Shown here: one piece after another, positions 11,174 through 20,999 of the stretch
Layout: the number at the start of each line of letters is the position of its first letter
How positions within the stretch are numbered: the stretch's first letter is position 1
Source of the DNA: Pseudomonas oryzagri
Lineage (GTDB): Bacteria > Pseudomonadota > Gammaproteobacteria > Pseudomonadales > Pseudomonadaceae
Assembly: GCF_020831405.1 (NCBI RefSeq)
Contig: NZ_JAJHPU010000039.1
Location: forward strand, 1 to 56,327
Direction of reading: 5' to 3'
Length of the DNA: 56,327 nt
Notes under the pieces: generated by a model
The model's database searches: none
Told to the model about the DNA's origin: nothing
The model's input: the letters and a program-made list of their open reading frames with translations, nothing else
Made by a program: the position numbers and the translations under genes

Positions 11174-11890
11174 ATGAGCAACAGTGTCGCCCGTCTGCGC
11201 GTGGAGCGTCTTGCCCGCAGCGCCAAGCCCTTCGTCGCCCGTGGCTCGCGCATGCCGCGCTGCCCGGACTGCCGGCTGGCGTTCAGCCACTGCCTGTGCG
11301 CCTGGCGTCCGCAGGTGGCGGCCCGCTCCGGCGTATGTCTGCTGATGCACGACATCGAGGCGCTCAAGCCGAGCAACACCGGCTGGCTGATCGCCGACCT
11401 GGTGGCCGACAACAGCGCCTTCTGCTGGTCGCGCCTCGAAGTGGACGAGCGGCTGCTGGCGTTGCTCGACGATCCGCAGTGGCAACCCTATGTGGTGTTC
11501 CCCGCCGAGTACGCCGCTCCCGAGCGGGTGGTGCAGACGGTCGAGCCGGAGGCCGGCCGCCGCCCGCTGTTCATCCTGCTCGACGCCACCTGGACCGAGG
11601 CGCGCAAGATGTTCCGCAAGAGTCCCTACCTGGAGCGCTTCCCGGTGCTCAGCCTGAGCCCCGAGCAGCACTCGCGCTATCGCCTGCGCCGTTCGACCCG
11701 CGGCGAGCACCTGTGCACAGCCGAAGTGGCGGCGCTGTGCCTGGAGCTGGCCGGCGACCAGCAGGCCGCTGCGGCGCTGGATGCCTACCTCGACGTGTTC
11801 AGCGAACGCTACCTGAGTTTCAAGCGCCAGCTGCCGCTGGACGAGCAGAGCGCGGCGCATCAGCGCCTGCGCCCCTTCGTTCAGCCCTGA
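11174..11890 (+). CDS. DTW-domain tRNA-uridine aminocarboxypropyltransferase (TapT-type)
   Basis: The 238-residue protein has an N-terminal zinc-type cysteine set (Cys30, Cys33, Cys40, Cys42) and the DTW-family motif DATWTEARK near residue 136, followed by SPYLERFP. DTW-domain enzymes such as E. coli TapT transfer the 3-amino-3-carboxypropyl group from S-adenosylmethionine to uridine in the tRNA variable loop (acp3U47). The gene ends tail-to-tail with the EamA gene, with a 10-base overlap of the coding ends. Confidence 0.85.
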   Translation: MSNSVARLRVERLARSAKPFVARGSRMPRCPDCRLAFSHCLCAWRPQVAARSGVCLLMHDIEALKPSNTGWLIADLVADNSAFCWSRLEVDERLLALLDDPQWQPYVVFPAEYAAPERVVQTVEPEAGRRPLFILLDATWTEARKMFRKSPYLERFPVLSLSPEQHSRYRLRRSTRGEHLCTAEVAALCLELAGDQQAAAALDAYLDVFSERYLSFKRQLPLDEQSAAHQRLRPFVQP

Positions 11891-12774
11891 GCGGCCACCG
11901 CCGCACGGCGTCCGGGCCACAGCTGGGCGGCGAGCATGCCGGTGAACATCAGCGCGCAGCCCAGATAGCCGCGCGCCGACAGCGACTCGTCGAGCACCAG
12001 CGCGCCGGCGATGGCGGCGAACACCGCCTCCAGCGACAGGATGATCGCCGCGTGCGAGGCGATGGCGTGCTTCTGCGCCACCACCTGCAGGGTGTAGCCG
12101 ATGCCCACGGCGATCACCCCGCCGTACAGCACCGCCGGGGCCGCGCGCAGGATGGCGTCGAGGCGGATCTCCTCGAGGATTCCGGCCAACAGCAGGCTGA
12201 TCGCGGCGCAAGTGACGAACTGCAGGAAGGCCAGACGCAGCGGATCGTGGCGACTGGCCAGGGCGCCGACCAGCAGCACGTGTACGCCCCAGACCAGCGC
12301 GCCGGCCAGCTGCAGCCAATCGCCGGAAGCGACCCGGAAGTCCGGGCCGATGCTCAGCAGGGCCATGCCGAGCACCGCCAGGCTGGCGCCCAGCCAGGTG
12401 CCCGGGCCGGTACGCTGGCCGACCAGCAGGCCGAGCAGCGGCACTATGATCACGTACAGGCCGGTGATGAAGCCGGAGTTGGTCACGCTGGTGAACAGCA
12501 GGCCGACCTGCTGCAGGTTGATGCCGGCTGTCAGCGCCAGACCGAGCAGCAGGCCCCCGGCCAGCAGGCCGCGATGGAAGGGCTCGGTCACGCCGCCGGC
12601 GGGGCGGCGCAGCACCCACGGCAACAGCACCAGGGCGCCGAGGGCGAAACGCAGGCCGGTATACAGGAACGGCCCGATCTCGTTCATTCCCAGTCGCTGG
12701 GCGACGAAGGTGGTCCCCCAGATCAGGGCGGTGAGCAACATCAACAGATCGGCCCGCAGGGATGGGCGATGCAT
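11881..12774 (-). CDS. EamA/DMT-family permease
   Basis: The 297-residue protein is almost wholly hydrophobic, with about ten predicted membrane segments in two five-helix halves. The EamA signature near the start (LIWGTTFVAQRLG) is followed by a second copy (LVWGVHVLLVGALA). Family members export amino acids, metabolites or drugs; the substrate here is unknown. It overlaps the DTW gene by 10 bases in the opposite direction and is divergent from erdR. Confidence 0.88.
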   Translation of the reverse strand: MHRPSLRADLLMLLTALIWGTTFVAQRLGMNEIGPFLYTGLRFALGALVLLPWVLRRPAGGVTEPFHRGLLAGGLLLGLALTAGINLQQVGLLFTSVTNSGFITGLYVIIVPLLGLLVGQRTGPGTWLGASLAVLGMALLSIGPDFRVASGDWLQLAGALVWGVHVLLVGALASRHDPLRLAFLQFVTCAAISLLLAGILEEIRLDAILRAAPAVLYGGVIAVGIGYTLQVVAQKHAIASHAAIILSLEAVFAAIAGALVLDESLSARGYLGCALMFTGMLAAQLWPGRRAAVAAQG

Positions 12775-12828
12775 GGCAGGGACCTCAGAAAAAAGGCGAA
12801 ATTATTGGTGAACGGGTAGAATCGGGGA

Positions 12829-12863
12829 ACTTGTGTAGCGGCGGCATGGTCGCGCTACCAAGT
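12829..12863. other. Imperfect inverted repeat upstream of erdR
   Basis: The arms ACTTGTGTAGCG (12829-12840) and CGCTACCAAGT (12853-12863) pair over 11 bp with one bulged base around a 12-base loop. It lies about 100 bases before the erdR start, either in the leader RNA or at an operator. The palindrome TCCTTAGGA follows at once. Confidence 0.5.
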
Positions 12864-12965
12864 CCTTAGGAGTTTTCCGGGTATTTAGCTTGACCGGCCG
12901 GGGTGTGCTCGGCATCCTGAGCGCCGCTCGCGCCCCGCCCGTTCAGAAAAACAACAGGACATATC

Positions 12966-13616
12966 ATGGCCGCCTACGAAATACTGATTGCCGACGACCA
13001 TCCGTTGTTTCGCAGCGCCCTGCAGCAGGCGTTGACCATGGGCCTCGGCGCGGACGCTCATCTGGTGGAAGTGGCCAGTATCGCCGAGCTGGAAACGCGC
13101 CTCAACGAGAAGCGCGACTGGGACCTGGTCCTGCTCGACCTCAACATGCCCGGCGCCTACGGCTTTTCCGGCCTGGTCCTGCTGCGCGGCCAGTACCCGC
13201 AGATTCCCGTGGTGATGGTCTCCGCCCAGGAAGAGGCGGCCGTGGTGCAGCGCTCGCGCGAGTTCGGCGCCAGCGGCTTCATCCCCAAGTCCAGCCCGCT
13301 GGAGACCATCCAGGACGCGGTACGCGCGGTACTCGACGGCGACAGCTGGTGGCCGCCGCAGCTCGAGGAAGCCGCCGCGATGTCCGAGGAAGTGCGCGCC
13401 GCCAGCGAGGGGCTGGCCAGCCTGACCCCGCAGCAATTCCGCGTGCTGACCATGGTCTGCGAAGGCCTGCTCAACAAGCAGATCGCCTACGAACTGAACG
13501 TCTCCGAGGCCACGGTCAAGGCCCACGTCACCGCCATCTTCCGCAAGCTGGGCGTACGCACCCGCACCCAGGCCGCGCTGCTGCTGCAGCAGATGGAGTC
13601 GATGCCGGCCGCCTGA
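12966..13616 (+). CDS. erdR: LuxR-family response regulator ErdR
   Basis: The 216-residue protein has a receiver domain with acidic residues D10-D11 and phosphoacceptor Asp58 in LLDLNMPG, and a C-terminal LuxR/FixJ helix-turn-helix near residues 150-205 (LTPQQFRVLTMVCEGLLNKQ, then NVSEATVKAHV). Sequence and position next to dgkA match ErdR of P. aeruginosa and P. putida, which is known to activate acetyl-CoA synthetase and ethanol/acetate use. No cognate kinase gene is nearby. The leader before the gene is nearly 100 bases or more and carries an inverted repeat. Confidence 0.88.
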   Translation: MAAYEILIADDHPLFRSALQQALTMGLGADAHLVEVASIAELETRLNEKRDWDLVLLDLNMPGAYGFSGLVLLRGQYPQIPVVMVSAQEEAAVVQRSREFGASGFIPKSSPLETIQDAVRAVLDGDSWWPPQLEEAAAMSEEVRAASEGLASLTPQQFRVLTMVCEGLLNKQIAYELNVSEATVKAHVTAIFRKLGVRTRTQAALLLQQMESMPAA

Positions 13617-13705
13617 CCGGCGCAGTAGCAAAGCGCGGCGCTTAACGTTCCCTTCAGCACGCCTGGGGCAGACTGCCGCCTTTGCCATCGAATGGACGTC
13701 TTTCC

Positions 13706-14074
13706 ATGCTTTCCCCCTTCAAGGGCCGCACCGGCCTCAAGCGCATCGTCAATGCCGCCGGCTATTCGTGGGACGGCCTGCGCGCCGCCTTTGCCGGCGA
13801 GGCCGCCTTCCGCCAGCTGGTGTTGCTGAATGCCGTGCTGGTGCCGCTGGCGTTCGCCCTCGACGTCAGTCGTGGCGAGCGGGCCATCCTGGTGGCGGTG
13901 TGCCTGCTGGCGCTGATCGTCGAGCTGCTCAATTCGGCGGTGGAAGCCGCCATCGACCGCATTTCCCTCGAGCGTCATCCGCTATCGAAGAACGCCAAGG
14001 ACATGGGCAGCGCCGCGCAGTCGGTGGTTCTGAGCATGATCGCCCTGGTCTGGAGCATCATCCTGCTCGGCTGA
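13706..14074 (+). CDS. dgkA: Diacylglycerol kinase DgkA
   Basis: With the ATG at 13706 the protein is 122 residues, the E. coli length, and begins MLSPFKG. It has three membrane helices after an N-terminal amphipathic part, and the family signature ELLNSAVEAAIDRI near residue 72. DgkA phosphorylates diacylglycerol to phosphatidate in the inner membrane, recycling lipid left by glucan or lipid A modification. An in-frame TTG eight codons upstream is a less likely start. Confidence 0.95.
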   Translation: MLSPFKGRTGLKRIVNAAGYSWDGLRAAFAGEAAFRQLVLLNAVLVPLAFALDVSRGERAILVAVCLLALIVELLNSAVEAAIDRISLERHPLSKNAKDMGSAAQSVVLSMIALVWSIILLG

Positions 14075-14097
14075 GCCGGTCCTGCGCCGCGGCGCGC

Positions 14098-15024
14098 TTA
14101 AGGAATTTCCTGGAGCTGGATCTGATCGCTGCGTTGTGCGCCGGCGGTGAAGCCGCGGCACAGCTCGACGAACTCGCGCATGGCGCTGCTCTGGTACTTC
14201 TGCTTGTGCCAGATGAAGGAGAACTGGCGGCGCAGGTCCAGTTCGGGGGTGTCCAGCGCCACCAGGCTGCCGCGCCGGAAGGCATCGCGCAGGGCCAGGC
14301 GCGAGATGCAGCCGATGCCCAGGCCCGACTCCACGGCGCGTTTTATCGCCTCGGTATGCTCCAGCTCAAGGCGGATGTTCAGCGGTGTGGGATGATGGCG
14401 CATGCCCTGGTCGAAGGTCAGGCGGGTGCCCGAACCCTGCTCGCGCAGGATCCAGGCTTCCCGGGCCAGTTCGTCGAGGCTCGCCGTACCGCGGATGGCC
14501 AGCGGATGTTGCGGGGCGCAGAACACCACCAGCTCGTCTTCCAGCCAAGGCTGCACGGCGAGGTCTGGGTGCTGGCAATCGCCCTCGATCAGGCCGAGGT
14601 CGAGGCCGTGCTGGGCCACGCCCTGCACCACGTGGCTGGTGTTCTGCACGTGCAGGCGCACCCGGCACTCCGGATGGGCCTGCATGAAGCGGCCGATCAG
14701 CAGGGTGGCCAGGTAGTTGCCGATGGTCAGGGTCGCGCCGAGCTGCAGCGAGCCGAAGCCGATCTTGCCCTGCAACAGTTGCTCGATCTCCTCGGCGCGG
14801 TCGAGCAGGGCCACCGCCTTGGGCAGCAACTGGGAGCCCAGCGCGCTGAGGGTCAGGCGTTTGCCGATGCGGTCGAACAGCGGACTGTCGTAATGGCGTT
14901 CCAGTTCGGCCAGCGAGGTGCTGGCGGCCGACTGCGACAAGGCCAGCGACTCGGCGGCGCGGGAAACGCTTTCCAGACGGGCCACGGCGACAAAGACCTG
15001 CAATTGTCTAAGGGTAAATCGCAT
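14098..15024 (-). CDS. finR: LysR-family regulator FinR
   Basis: The 308-residue protein has the LysR winged helix near residues 1-60 (FTLRQLQVFVAVARLESVSR, then SQSAASTSLAELE) and a type-2 periplasmic-binding-like effector domain. It is divergent from fpr, the standard arrangement in pseudomonads, where FinR activates fpr in response to superoxide or oxidative stress and affects sulfur assimilation. The shared 130-base gap holds a LysR-type palindrome. Confidence 0.87.
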   Translation of the reverse strand: MRFTLRQLQVFVAVARLESVSRAAESLALSQSAASTSLAELERHYDSPLFDRIGKRLTLSALGSQLLPKAVALLDRAEEIEQLLQGKIGFGSLQLGATLTIGNYLATLLIGRFMQAHPECRVRLHVQNTSHVVQGVAQHGLDLGLIEGDCQHPDLAVQPWLEDELVVFCAPQHPLAIRGTASLDELAREAWILREQGSGTRLTFDQGMRHHPTPLNIRLELEHTEAIKRAVESGLGIGCISRLALRDAFRRGSLVALDTPELDLRRQFSFIWHKQKYQSSAMREFVELCRGFTAGAQRSDQIQLQEIP

Positions 15025-15055
15025 ATCGATATAACCGATTAACCATATACTAATT

Positions 15056-15070
15056 ATTCATTTAACGAAT
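15056..15070. promoter_or_regulatory. LysR-type operator in the finR-fpr gap
   Basis: ATTCATTTAACGAAT is an interrupted palindrome with the T-N11-A form of LysR-family boxes. It lies near the middle of the gap between the divergent finR and fpr genes, so FinR is the likely ligand. Binding is inferred. Confidence 0.6.
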
Positions 15071-15154
15071 ATCTTGCGCGACTGTAAACTTACGCGCAAC
15101 GCAACCTTTCAGCTTTTCCGCCTTTTAAACTTTCGCTTCTGCAAGGAGTCACCC

Positions 15155-15931
15155 ATGAGCAACCTGGTGAGCGAGCGCGTGATCAGCGTGCATCACTGGA
15201 ACGATACACTGTTCAGTTTCAAGACCACCCGCAATCAGGGGCTGCGCTTCGAAAATGGCCAGTTCGTGATGATCGGTCTGGAAGTGGACGGTCGCCCGCT
15301 CATGCGTGCCTACAGCATCGCCAGCCCGAACTACGAAGAGCACCTCGAGTTCTTCAGCATCAAGGTGCCCAACGGTCCGCTGACCTCGCGCCTGCAGCAC
15401 CTGCAGCCGGGCGACCAGCTGATGGTCAGCCGCAAGCCGACCGGTACCCTGATCCTCAGCGACCTGCGTCCGGGCAAGCACCTGTACCTGCTGGGCACCG
15501 GCACCGGCCTGGCGCCGTTCATGAGCGTGATCCAGGACCCGGAAACCTACGAGCGCTTCGACAAGGTGATTCTGGTCCATGGCGTGCGCTGGGTCAGCGA
15601 GCTGGCCTACGCCGACTTCATCACCAACGAGCTGGCGCAGAACGAGTTCTTCGGCGATGCGGTCCGCGAGAAGCTGATCTACTACCCGACCGTAACCCGC
15701 GAGCCGTTCCGCAACCAGGGCCGCATGACCGACCTGATGCGCAGCGGCAAGCTGTTCGCCGACATCGGCCTGCCGCCGATCAACCCCCAGGACGACCGCG
15801 CCATGCTCTGCGGCAGCCCGAGCATGCTCGATGAGACCAGCGAAGTGCTGGACAGCTTCGGCCTCAAGGTTTCCCCGCGCATGGGCGACCCGGGCGACTA
15901 CCTGATCGAGCGCGCCTTCGTCGAGAAGTAA
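15155..15931 (+). CDS. fpr: Ferredoxin-NADP+ reductase Fpr
   Basis: With the ATG at 15155, just after AAGGAG, the protein has 258 residues, the usual size of bacterial class I enzymes. The FAD-binding motif RAYSIASP is near residue 51 and the NADP-binding GTGLAPFMS near residue 115. Fpr moves electrons between NADPH and ferredoxin or flavodoxin, supporting Fe-S repair and oxidative-stress defence. Upstream in-frame codons lack a ribosome site. It is divergent from its probable activator FinR and closed by a strong terminator. Confidence 0.95.
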   Translation: MSNLVSERVISVHHWNDTLFSFKTTRNQGLRFENGQFVMIGLEVDGRPLMRAYSIASPNYEEHLEFFSIKVPNGPLTSRLQHLQPGDQLMVSRKPTGTLILSDLRPGKHLYLLGTGTGLAPFMSVIQDPETYERFDKVILVHGVRWVSELAYADFITNELAQNEFFGDAVREKLIYYPTVTREPFRNQGRMTDLMRSGKLFADIGLPPINPQDDRAMLCGSPSMLDETSEVLDSFGLKVSPRMGDPGDYLIERAFVEK

Positions 15932-15946
15932 GCGCTCCCGCAGGGA

Positions 15947-15984
15947 AAAACGGCGGAGTCCCGGCAAACGGGCTCCGCCGTTTT
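15947..15984 (+). terminator. Terminator of fpr
   Basis: AAAACGGCGGAG and CTCCGCCGTTTT pair perfectly, with a second inner CCCG/CGGG helix, and a T-rich tail follows. It begins 16 bases after the fpr stop codon. Confidence 0.9.
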
Positions 15985-16101
15985 CGTTTGTGGGGGAAAC
16001 GGAGCGGGGTATCTCGCCAGCCGTACCGCACCGTCCATAGGGCAGAAAACCCGCGCAGCGGTTTTCACCGATGGGTGAGGCGCCGGTGCAGGGGCCGGCG
16101 T

Positions 16102-16800
16102 CTACGCTGCCTCGCGCACCACCTCCAGCACGCGGATACATCCCACCTGCGGGTAGTGCCAGCGCACCTGCAGATCCCAGAACTGCACCCCATAGCGCCG
16201 CTCCGGAGTCGGCGTCTGGTAGGCCGGTCGCGGATCCTGGGCCAGGCACTGCTCGATCAGCTCGACCACCGGCTCGCCCAGCCGCTGCGCCTGCTCGCGT
16301 GCCTGGAGCAGGGCGGTATCGCTCCACTCCAGCGCAATGGCCGGCGGCGGCGCGTCGGCGATCGCATTGTGCGCGTCGCTCACGATGTCCGCGTAGGGGA
16401 CGTAGGGCTTGATGTCCAGCACCGGCGTGCCATCCAGCAGGTCGATGCCGGACAGGTGCAGGCGGCCCGGCTCGACCTTCTCCAGCTTGACCACCGACTG
16501 GCCGATGCCGTTGGGCCGGTGGGTGGCGCGGGTGGCGAACACCCCCAGCGCGCGGTTGCCGCCCAGGCGCGGCGGCCGGACCTTGAGGCGCGGCTTGTCC
16601 TCCAGCGCCTGGTGGAACAGGAACAGCAACCAGACGTGGCTGACCTGCTCCAGCCCGGCCACCGCGGAGCCATCGTCGAACGGCGGCAGCAGCTCCAGCA
16701 CGCCGCGCGCCGCCGGGGCCAGCTGAGGCTGGCGCGGGATGGCGAACTTCTCCTTGAAACAGGAGCGCAGGATGCCGACGGGGCTGACGCGATAGGACAT
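16102..16800 (-). CDS. trmO: tRNA (N6-threonylcarbamoyladenosine-37)-N6-methyltransferase TrmO
   Basis: The 232-residue protein begins MSYRVSPVGILRSCFKEKF and shows the TsaA/TrmO-family signatures FAIPRQPQLAP and THRPNGIGQSVVKLE near residue 90, and the DGTPVLDIKPYVPYAD block near residue 120. TrmO uses S-adenosylmethionine to methylate t6A37 of tRNA-Thr(GGU), improving decoding. The chosen start removes a 20-residue Pro/Arg-rich run that is not family-like. It lies downstream of the trpB paralogue with a terminator-like hairpin between, so it probably has its own promoter. Confidence 0.9.
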   Translation of the reverse strand: MSYRVSPVGILRSCFKEKFAIPRQPQLAPAARGVLELLPPFDDGSAVAGLEQVSHVWLLFLFHQALEDKPRLKVRPPRLGGNRALGVFATRATHRPNGIGQSVVKLEKVEPGRLHLSGIDLLDGTPVLDIKPYVPYADIVSDAHNAIADAPPPAIALEWSDTALLQAREQAQRLGEPVVELIEQCLAQDPRPAYQTPTPERRYGVQFWDLQVRWHYPQVGCIRVLEVVREAA

Positions 16801-16859
16801 GGCGGGCGACCGGTGAGGGAACGGGGAGGGGATGATACGCGCCGGGCGAGGCAAGAACA

Positions 16860-16885
16860 CCCCGCATCCCGGTCGGGACGCGGGG
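16860..16885 (-). terminator. Terminator after the trpB paralogue
   Basis: CCCCGCATCCCG and CGGGACGCGGGG pair with one wobble. On the minus strand the hairpin lies 12 bases after the trpB stop and is followed by a TGTTCTT tail. Confidence 0.65.
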
Positions 16886-16896
16886 CAGACGGCGGG

Positions 16897-18105
<1,209 letters not shown>

Positions 18106-18211
18106 CGTCGGGTACTCATCCTGAAGGGGCGCCAAAGCGCGGGACGGGGCGGGCAGGACGCCCCGCGGGGTCGTGTCGATCTTAACGAGTCATCCGCGGC
18201 GGCGAAATGCG

Positions 18212-18595
18212 TCAATGGCAGTCGTCGGCGCCGGCTGCGCGCAAGTCGAGGATCTGCTCGACCTGCAGACGCTCGCCGACGCCGCCGCCGCTGGCCAGGC
18301 GGCGGCCGCGCGCCTGCAGGAAGGCCTCTTCGTAGGGCTCGCCGACGAGGGCCAGATACTCCGCGCTCAGGCGCTCGCCGAGCACGGGATCGGCGACCAC
18401 CTGCAGCGGCCGGCTGGCGCCGCAGGGCAGGAAGGCATCGCTATCCGGGCCGAGCGACAGGTGGCCGCGATGCACGTCGCCGCGGGCCTGTGGCGTGGTA
18501 GCGGGGCCGCTGCAGCCGCTGCTCAGCAGGAGCGCGGCGCCGAGCAGCAGCGGTTGGCAAGCGGAGAGGCCGGAGGCCAGGCCGTCGATGCGCAT
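18212..18595 (-). CDS. Small putative lipoprotein
   Basis: The 127-residue protein begins MRIDGLASG and has a hydrophobic signal ending in LLLSSGC, a slightly unusual lipobox with Ser at -3. The mature part contains G-x-L-S-L-G-P-D-S-D-A-F-L-P-C-G, which resembles the opening of COG3650/NlpE-like envelope-stress lipoproteins. Three further cysteines, including one near the C-terminus, might form a disulfide. It lies upstream of the trpB paralogue on the same strand. Function is unknown. Confidence 0.65.
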   Translation of the reverse strand: MRIDGLASGLSACQPLLLGAALLLSSGCSGPATTPQARGDVHRGHLSLGPDSDAFLPCGASRPLQVVADPVLGERLSAEYLALVGEPYEEAFLQARGRRLASGGGVGERLQVEQILDLRAAGADDCH

Positions 18596-18702
18596 GGTCG
18601 AAGGTTCTCGCAAAAGGAGTGGGGCGCCCGGGAAATCGTCCCAAGCATGGACCTTCGCCGCGCCGCCGTCATCCCGGCGAAGGTCCAAGCCGGCCTGTGC
18701 CG

Positions 18703-19416
18703 CTAAGCGCCCAGCGGCTGCGCGACCATGCCCAGCAGAAAACCGGCCACCGCGCCCAGCGGCGGCGACCAGTGGCGCTGCAGCGGGACCTGCGGGGCGA
18801 TGTCCTGGAACACCGAGTAGAGGATGCCGCCGGAGGCGAACAGCATGATAACGCCGACCGCTTGCGGGTACGGCGCCAGCCACAGATAGCCACAGACGCC
18901 GGCCAGCGGGCCGAGCAGGGCGATCAGGGTGAACAGGCCGATGATAAAGCGGTTGCCGAAGCGCGTGCCGCGGCGCATCTCGCGGTAGGCGTTGAAGCCC
19001 TCCGGCAGGTTCTGCAACGCCATCAGCAGGGCCAGCAGCAGTCCGCCAGGGCTGCCGAGGGCGACCGCCGCGCCGAGGGCGAGCGTCTCCGGGACATAGT
19101 CGAGCAGCATGTCGATCGCCTGGCTCGCGGCCGCGCGATGGGCGGCGAGGAAGCGGTCGACCAGCATGAACAGCAGGCCGCCGCCGGCGAAGCTGACGGC
19201 GACGAGGCAGGTCGGCAGGCCGCGCATGCCTTCGGGGACCAACACCAGGGCCACGGCGGCCAGCAGGGCACCGGCGCCGAAGGCGAGGACGGTATGACGC
19301 AGCTCGGTTTCCAGCCAGCGGGGATGGATGTGTTCGTGGAGGGCGAGCAGGGCGCCGAGCGGCATGGCCAGACCGGGCAGCAGGGTCAGGCCGAGGATAT
19401 GCAGCCAGGGATGCAT
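18703..19416 (-). CDS. ZIP-family metal transporter
   Basis: The 237-residue protein has about eight membrane segments and the ZIP metal-path motif QNLPEGFNAY near residue 140, with a second acidic PETLALG motif one helix earlier. A histidine-containing stretch (HEHIHP) follows the first helix. ZIP proteins carry zinc or other divalent ions into the cytoplasm. The ATG at 19416 has GGAGG five bases before it; another ATG four codons upstream has a weaker site. No metal-responsive operator was recognised. Confidence 0.85.
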   Translation of the reverse strand: MHPWLHILGLTLLPGLAMPLGALLALHEHIHPRWLETELRHTVLAFGAGALLAAVALVLVPEGMRGLPTCLVAVSFAGGGLLFMLVDRFLAAHRAAASQAIDMLLDYVPETLALGAAVALGSPGGLLLALLMALQNLPEGFNAYREMRRGTRFGNRFIIGLFTLIALLGPLAGVCGYLWLAPYPQAVGVIMLFASGGILYSVFQDIAPQVPLQRHWSPPLGAVAGFLLGMVAQPLGA

Positions 19417-19478
19417 GGGCGCCTCCATCCATAGGACGAGGCTCCATTACAGCGCATTTGCCGGGCCCGGCCCAGAGA

Positions 19479-19509
19479 CGACGAGCCCGGCGCGGGGCCG
19501 GGCTCGTCG
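19479..19509 (-). terminator. Hairpin terminator after rimO
   Basis: CGACGAGCCCGGC and GCCGGGCTCGTCG form a perfect 13-bp stem around a short loop, 18 bases after the rimO stop. The T-tract is weak (GTCTCT), so termination strength is uncertain. Confidence 0.65.
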
Positions 19510-19526
19510 GGAGGGAAGGGGAAGCC

Positions 19527-20852
19527 TTAGATGACTTCCGCCCACAGGTCGTACTCGTCGGCGTCGGTGACCCGCACCCACACCTTGTCGCCCGGCTGCA
19601 GCGGCTGTTCGCTGTCGACGTAGACGTTGCCGTCGATCTCCGGGGCGTCGGCGGCGGAGCGGCCGATGGCGCCCTGCTCGTCGACCTCGTCGATCAGCAC
19701 CTCGATTTCCTTGCCGATCTTCAGCTGCAGGCGCGCCGCGCTGATCGCCTGCTGGTGGGCCATGAAGCGCTCCCAGCGCTCCTGCTTGACCTCGTCCGGG
19801 ACCGCTTCCAGGCCCAGCTGTTCGGCCGGCGCGCCTTCGACCGGCGAGTACTGGAAGCAGCCGACGCGATCGAGCTGTGCCTCGGTGAGCCAGTCGAGCA
19901 GGTACTGGAAGTCCTCCTCGGTCTCGCCGGGGAAGCCGACGATGAAGGTCGAGCGGATGGTCAGCTCCGGGCAGAGCTCGCGCCACTTCTTGATCCGCGC
20001 CAGGGTCTGGTCCTCGAAGGCCGGACGCTTCATGGCCTTGAGCACCTTGGGGCTGGCGTGCTGGAAGGGGATGTCCAGGTACGGCAGGATCTTGCCGGCG
20101 GCCATCAGCGGGATGACGTCGTCGACGTTCGGGTAGGGGTAGACGTAGTGCAGGCGCACCCACACGCCCATGCCGGACAGCGCCTCGCACAGCTCGAGCA
20201 TGCGGGTCTTCACCGGCTGGCCGTTCCAGAAGTCCAGCTTGTACTTGAGGTCGACGCCGTAGGCGCTGGTGTCCTGGCTGATCACCAGCAGCTCCTTGAC
20301 CCCGGCCTTGACCAGGCGCTCGGCCTCGGACAGCACGTCGCCGACCGGGCGGCTGACCAGCTTGCCGCGCATCGACGGGATGATGCAGAACGAGCAGCTG
20401 TGGTTGCAGCCCTCGGAAATCTTCAGGTAGGCGTAGTGGCGCGGGGTCAGCTTGATGCCCTGCGGCGGCACCAGGTCGACGAACGGGTCGTGGTCGACCT
20501 TCGGCGGCACCACCTCGTGCACCGCGTTGACCACCTGCTCGTACTGCTGCGGGCCGGTGACCGCCAGTACGCTGGGGTGCACGTTGCGGATGCTGTCCTC
20601 GGACACGCCCATGCAGCCGGTGACGATCACCTTGCCGTTCTCCGCCAGCGCCTCGCCGATGGCGTCCAGCGACTCGGCCTTGGCGCTGTCGATGAAGCCG
20701 CAGGTGTTGACCACCACCACGTCGGCATCCTCATAGGAGGGGACGATCTGGTAGCCCTCCATGCGCAGCTGGGTAAGGATGCGTTCGGAGTCGACGGTCG
20801 CCTTCGGGCAACCGAGGGAAACGAAACCGACTTTGGGCGTGGCGGTGGACAT
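19527..20852 (-). CDS. rimO: Ribosomal protein S12 methylthiotransferase RimO
   Basis: The protein is 441 residues, the same length as E. coli RimO. Domains in order are: N-terminal UPF0004 Fe-S domain ([16 protein letters not shown] near residue 7), radical-SAM domain with the CxxxCxxC set in CNHSCSFC near residue 150, and a C-terminal TRAM domain. RimO adds a methylthio group to the conserved aspartate of ribosomal protein S12. The start MSTATPKVG was chosen because it gives the family length. Confidence 0.95.
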   Translation of the reverse strand: MSTATPKVGFVSLGCPKATVDSERILTQLRMEGYQIVPSYEDADVVVVNTCGFIDSAKAESLDAIGEALAENGKVIVTGCMGVSEDSIRNVHPSVLAVTGPQQYEQVVNAVHEVVPPKVDHDPFVDLVPPQGIKLTPRHYAYLKISEGCNHSCSFCIIPSMRGKLVSRPVGDVLSEAERLVKAGVKELLVISQDTSAYGVDLKYKLDFWNGQPVKTRMLELCEALSGMGVWVRLHYVYPYPNVDDVIPLMAAGKILPYLDIPFQHASPKVLKAMKRPAFEDQTLARIKKWRELCPELTIRSTFIVGFPGETEEDFQYLLDWLTEAQLDRVGCFQYSPVEGAPAEQLGLEAVPDEVKQERWERFMAHQQAISAARLQLKIGKEIEVLIDEVDEQGAIGRSAADAPEIDGNVYVDSEQPLQPGDKVWVRVTDADEYDLWAEVI

Positions 20853-20952
20853 GCAGACTAACCTCGGAGAGCGCCCGGCAGGCGCCTTGATCAAAAAGTG
20901 CGCAATTCTAGCGGCGCCCGGCGCGCTTGGCCAGTGCCGCGCGGGCAAACCA

Positions 20953-20980
20953 AAGGCCCCGCGCGCGAAGCGGGCGGGGC
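20953..20980 (-). terminator. Probable terminator after the cytochrome b561 gene
   Basis: GCCCCGC (20956-20962) and GCGGGGC (20974-20980) pair around an inner small hairpin. Minus-strand CCTTTGGTTT follows as a short T-rich tail. Confidence 0.6.
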
Positions 20981-20999
20981 GGGATGAGCAGGCCGGGAT

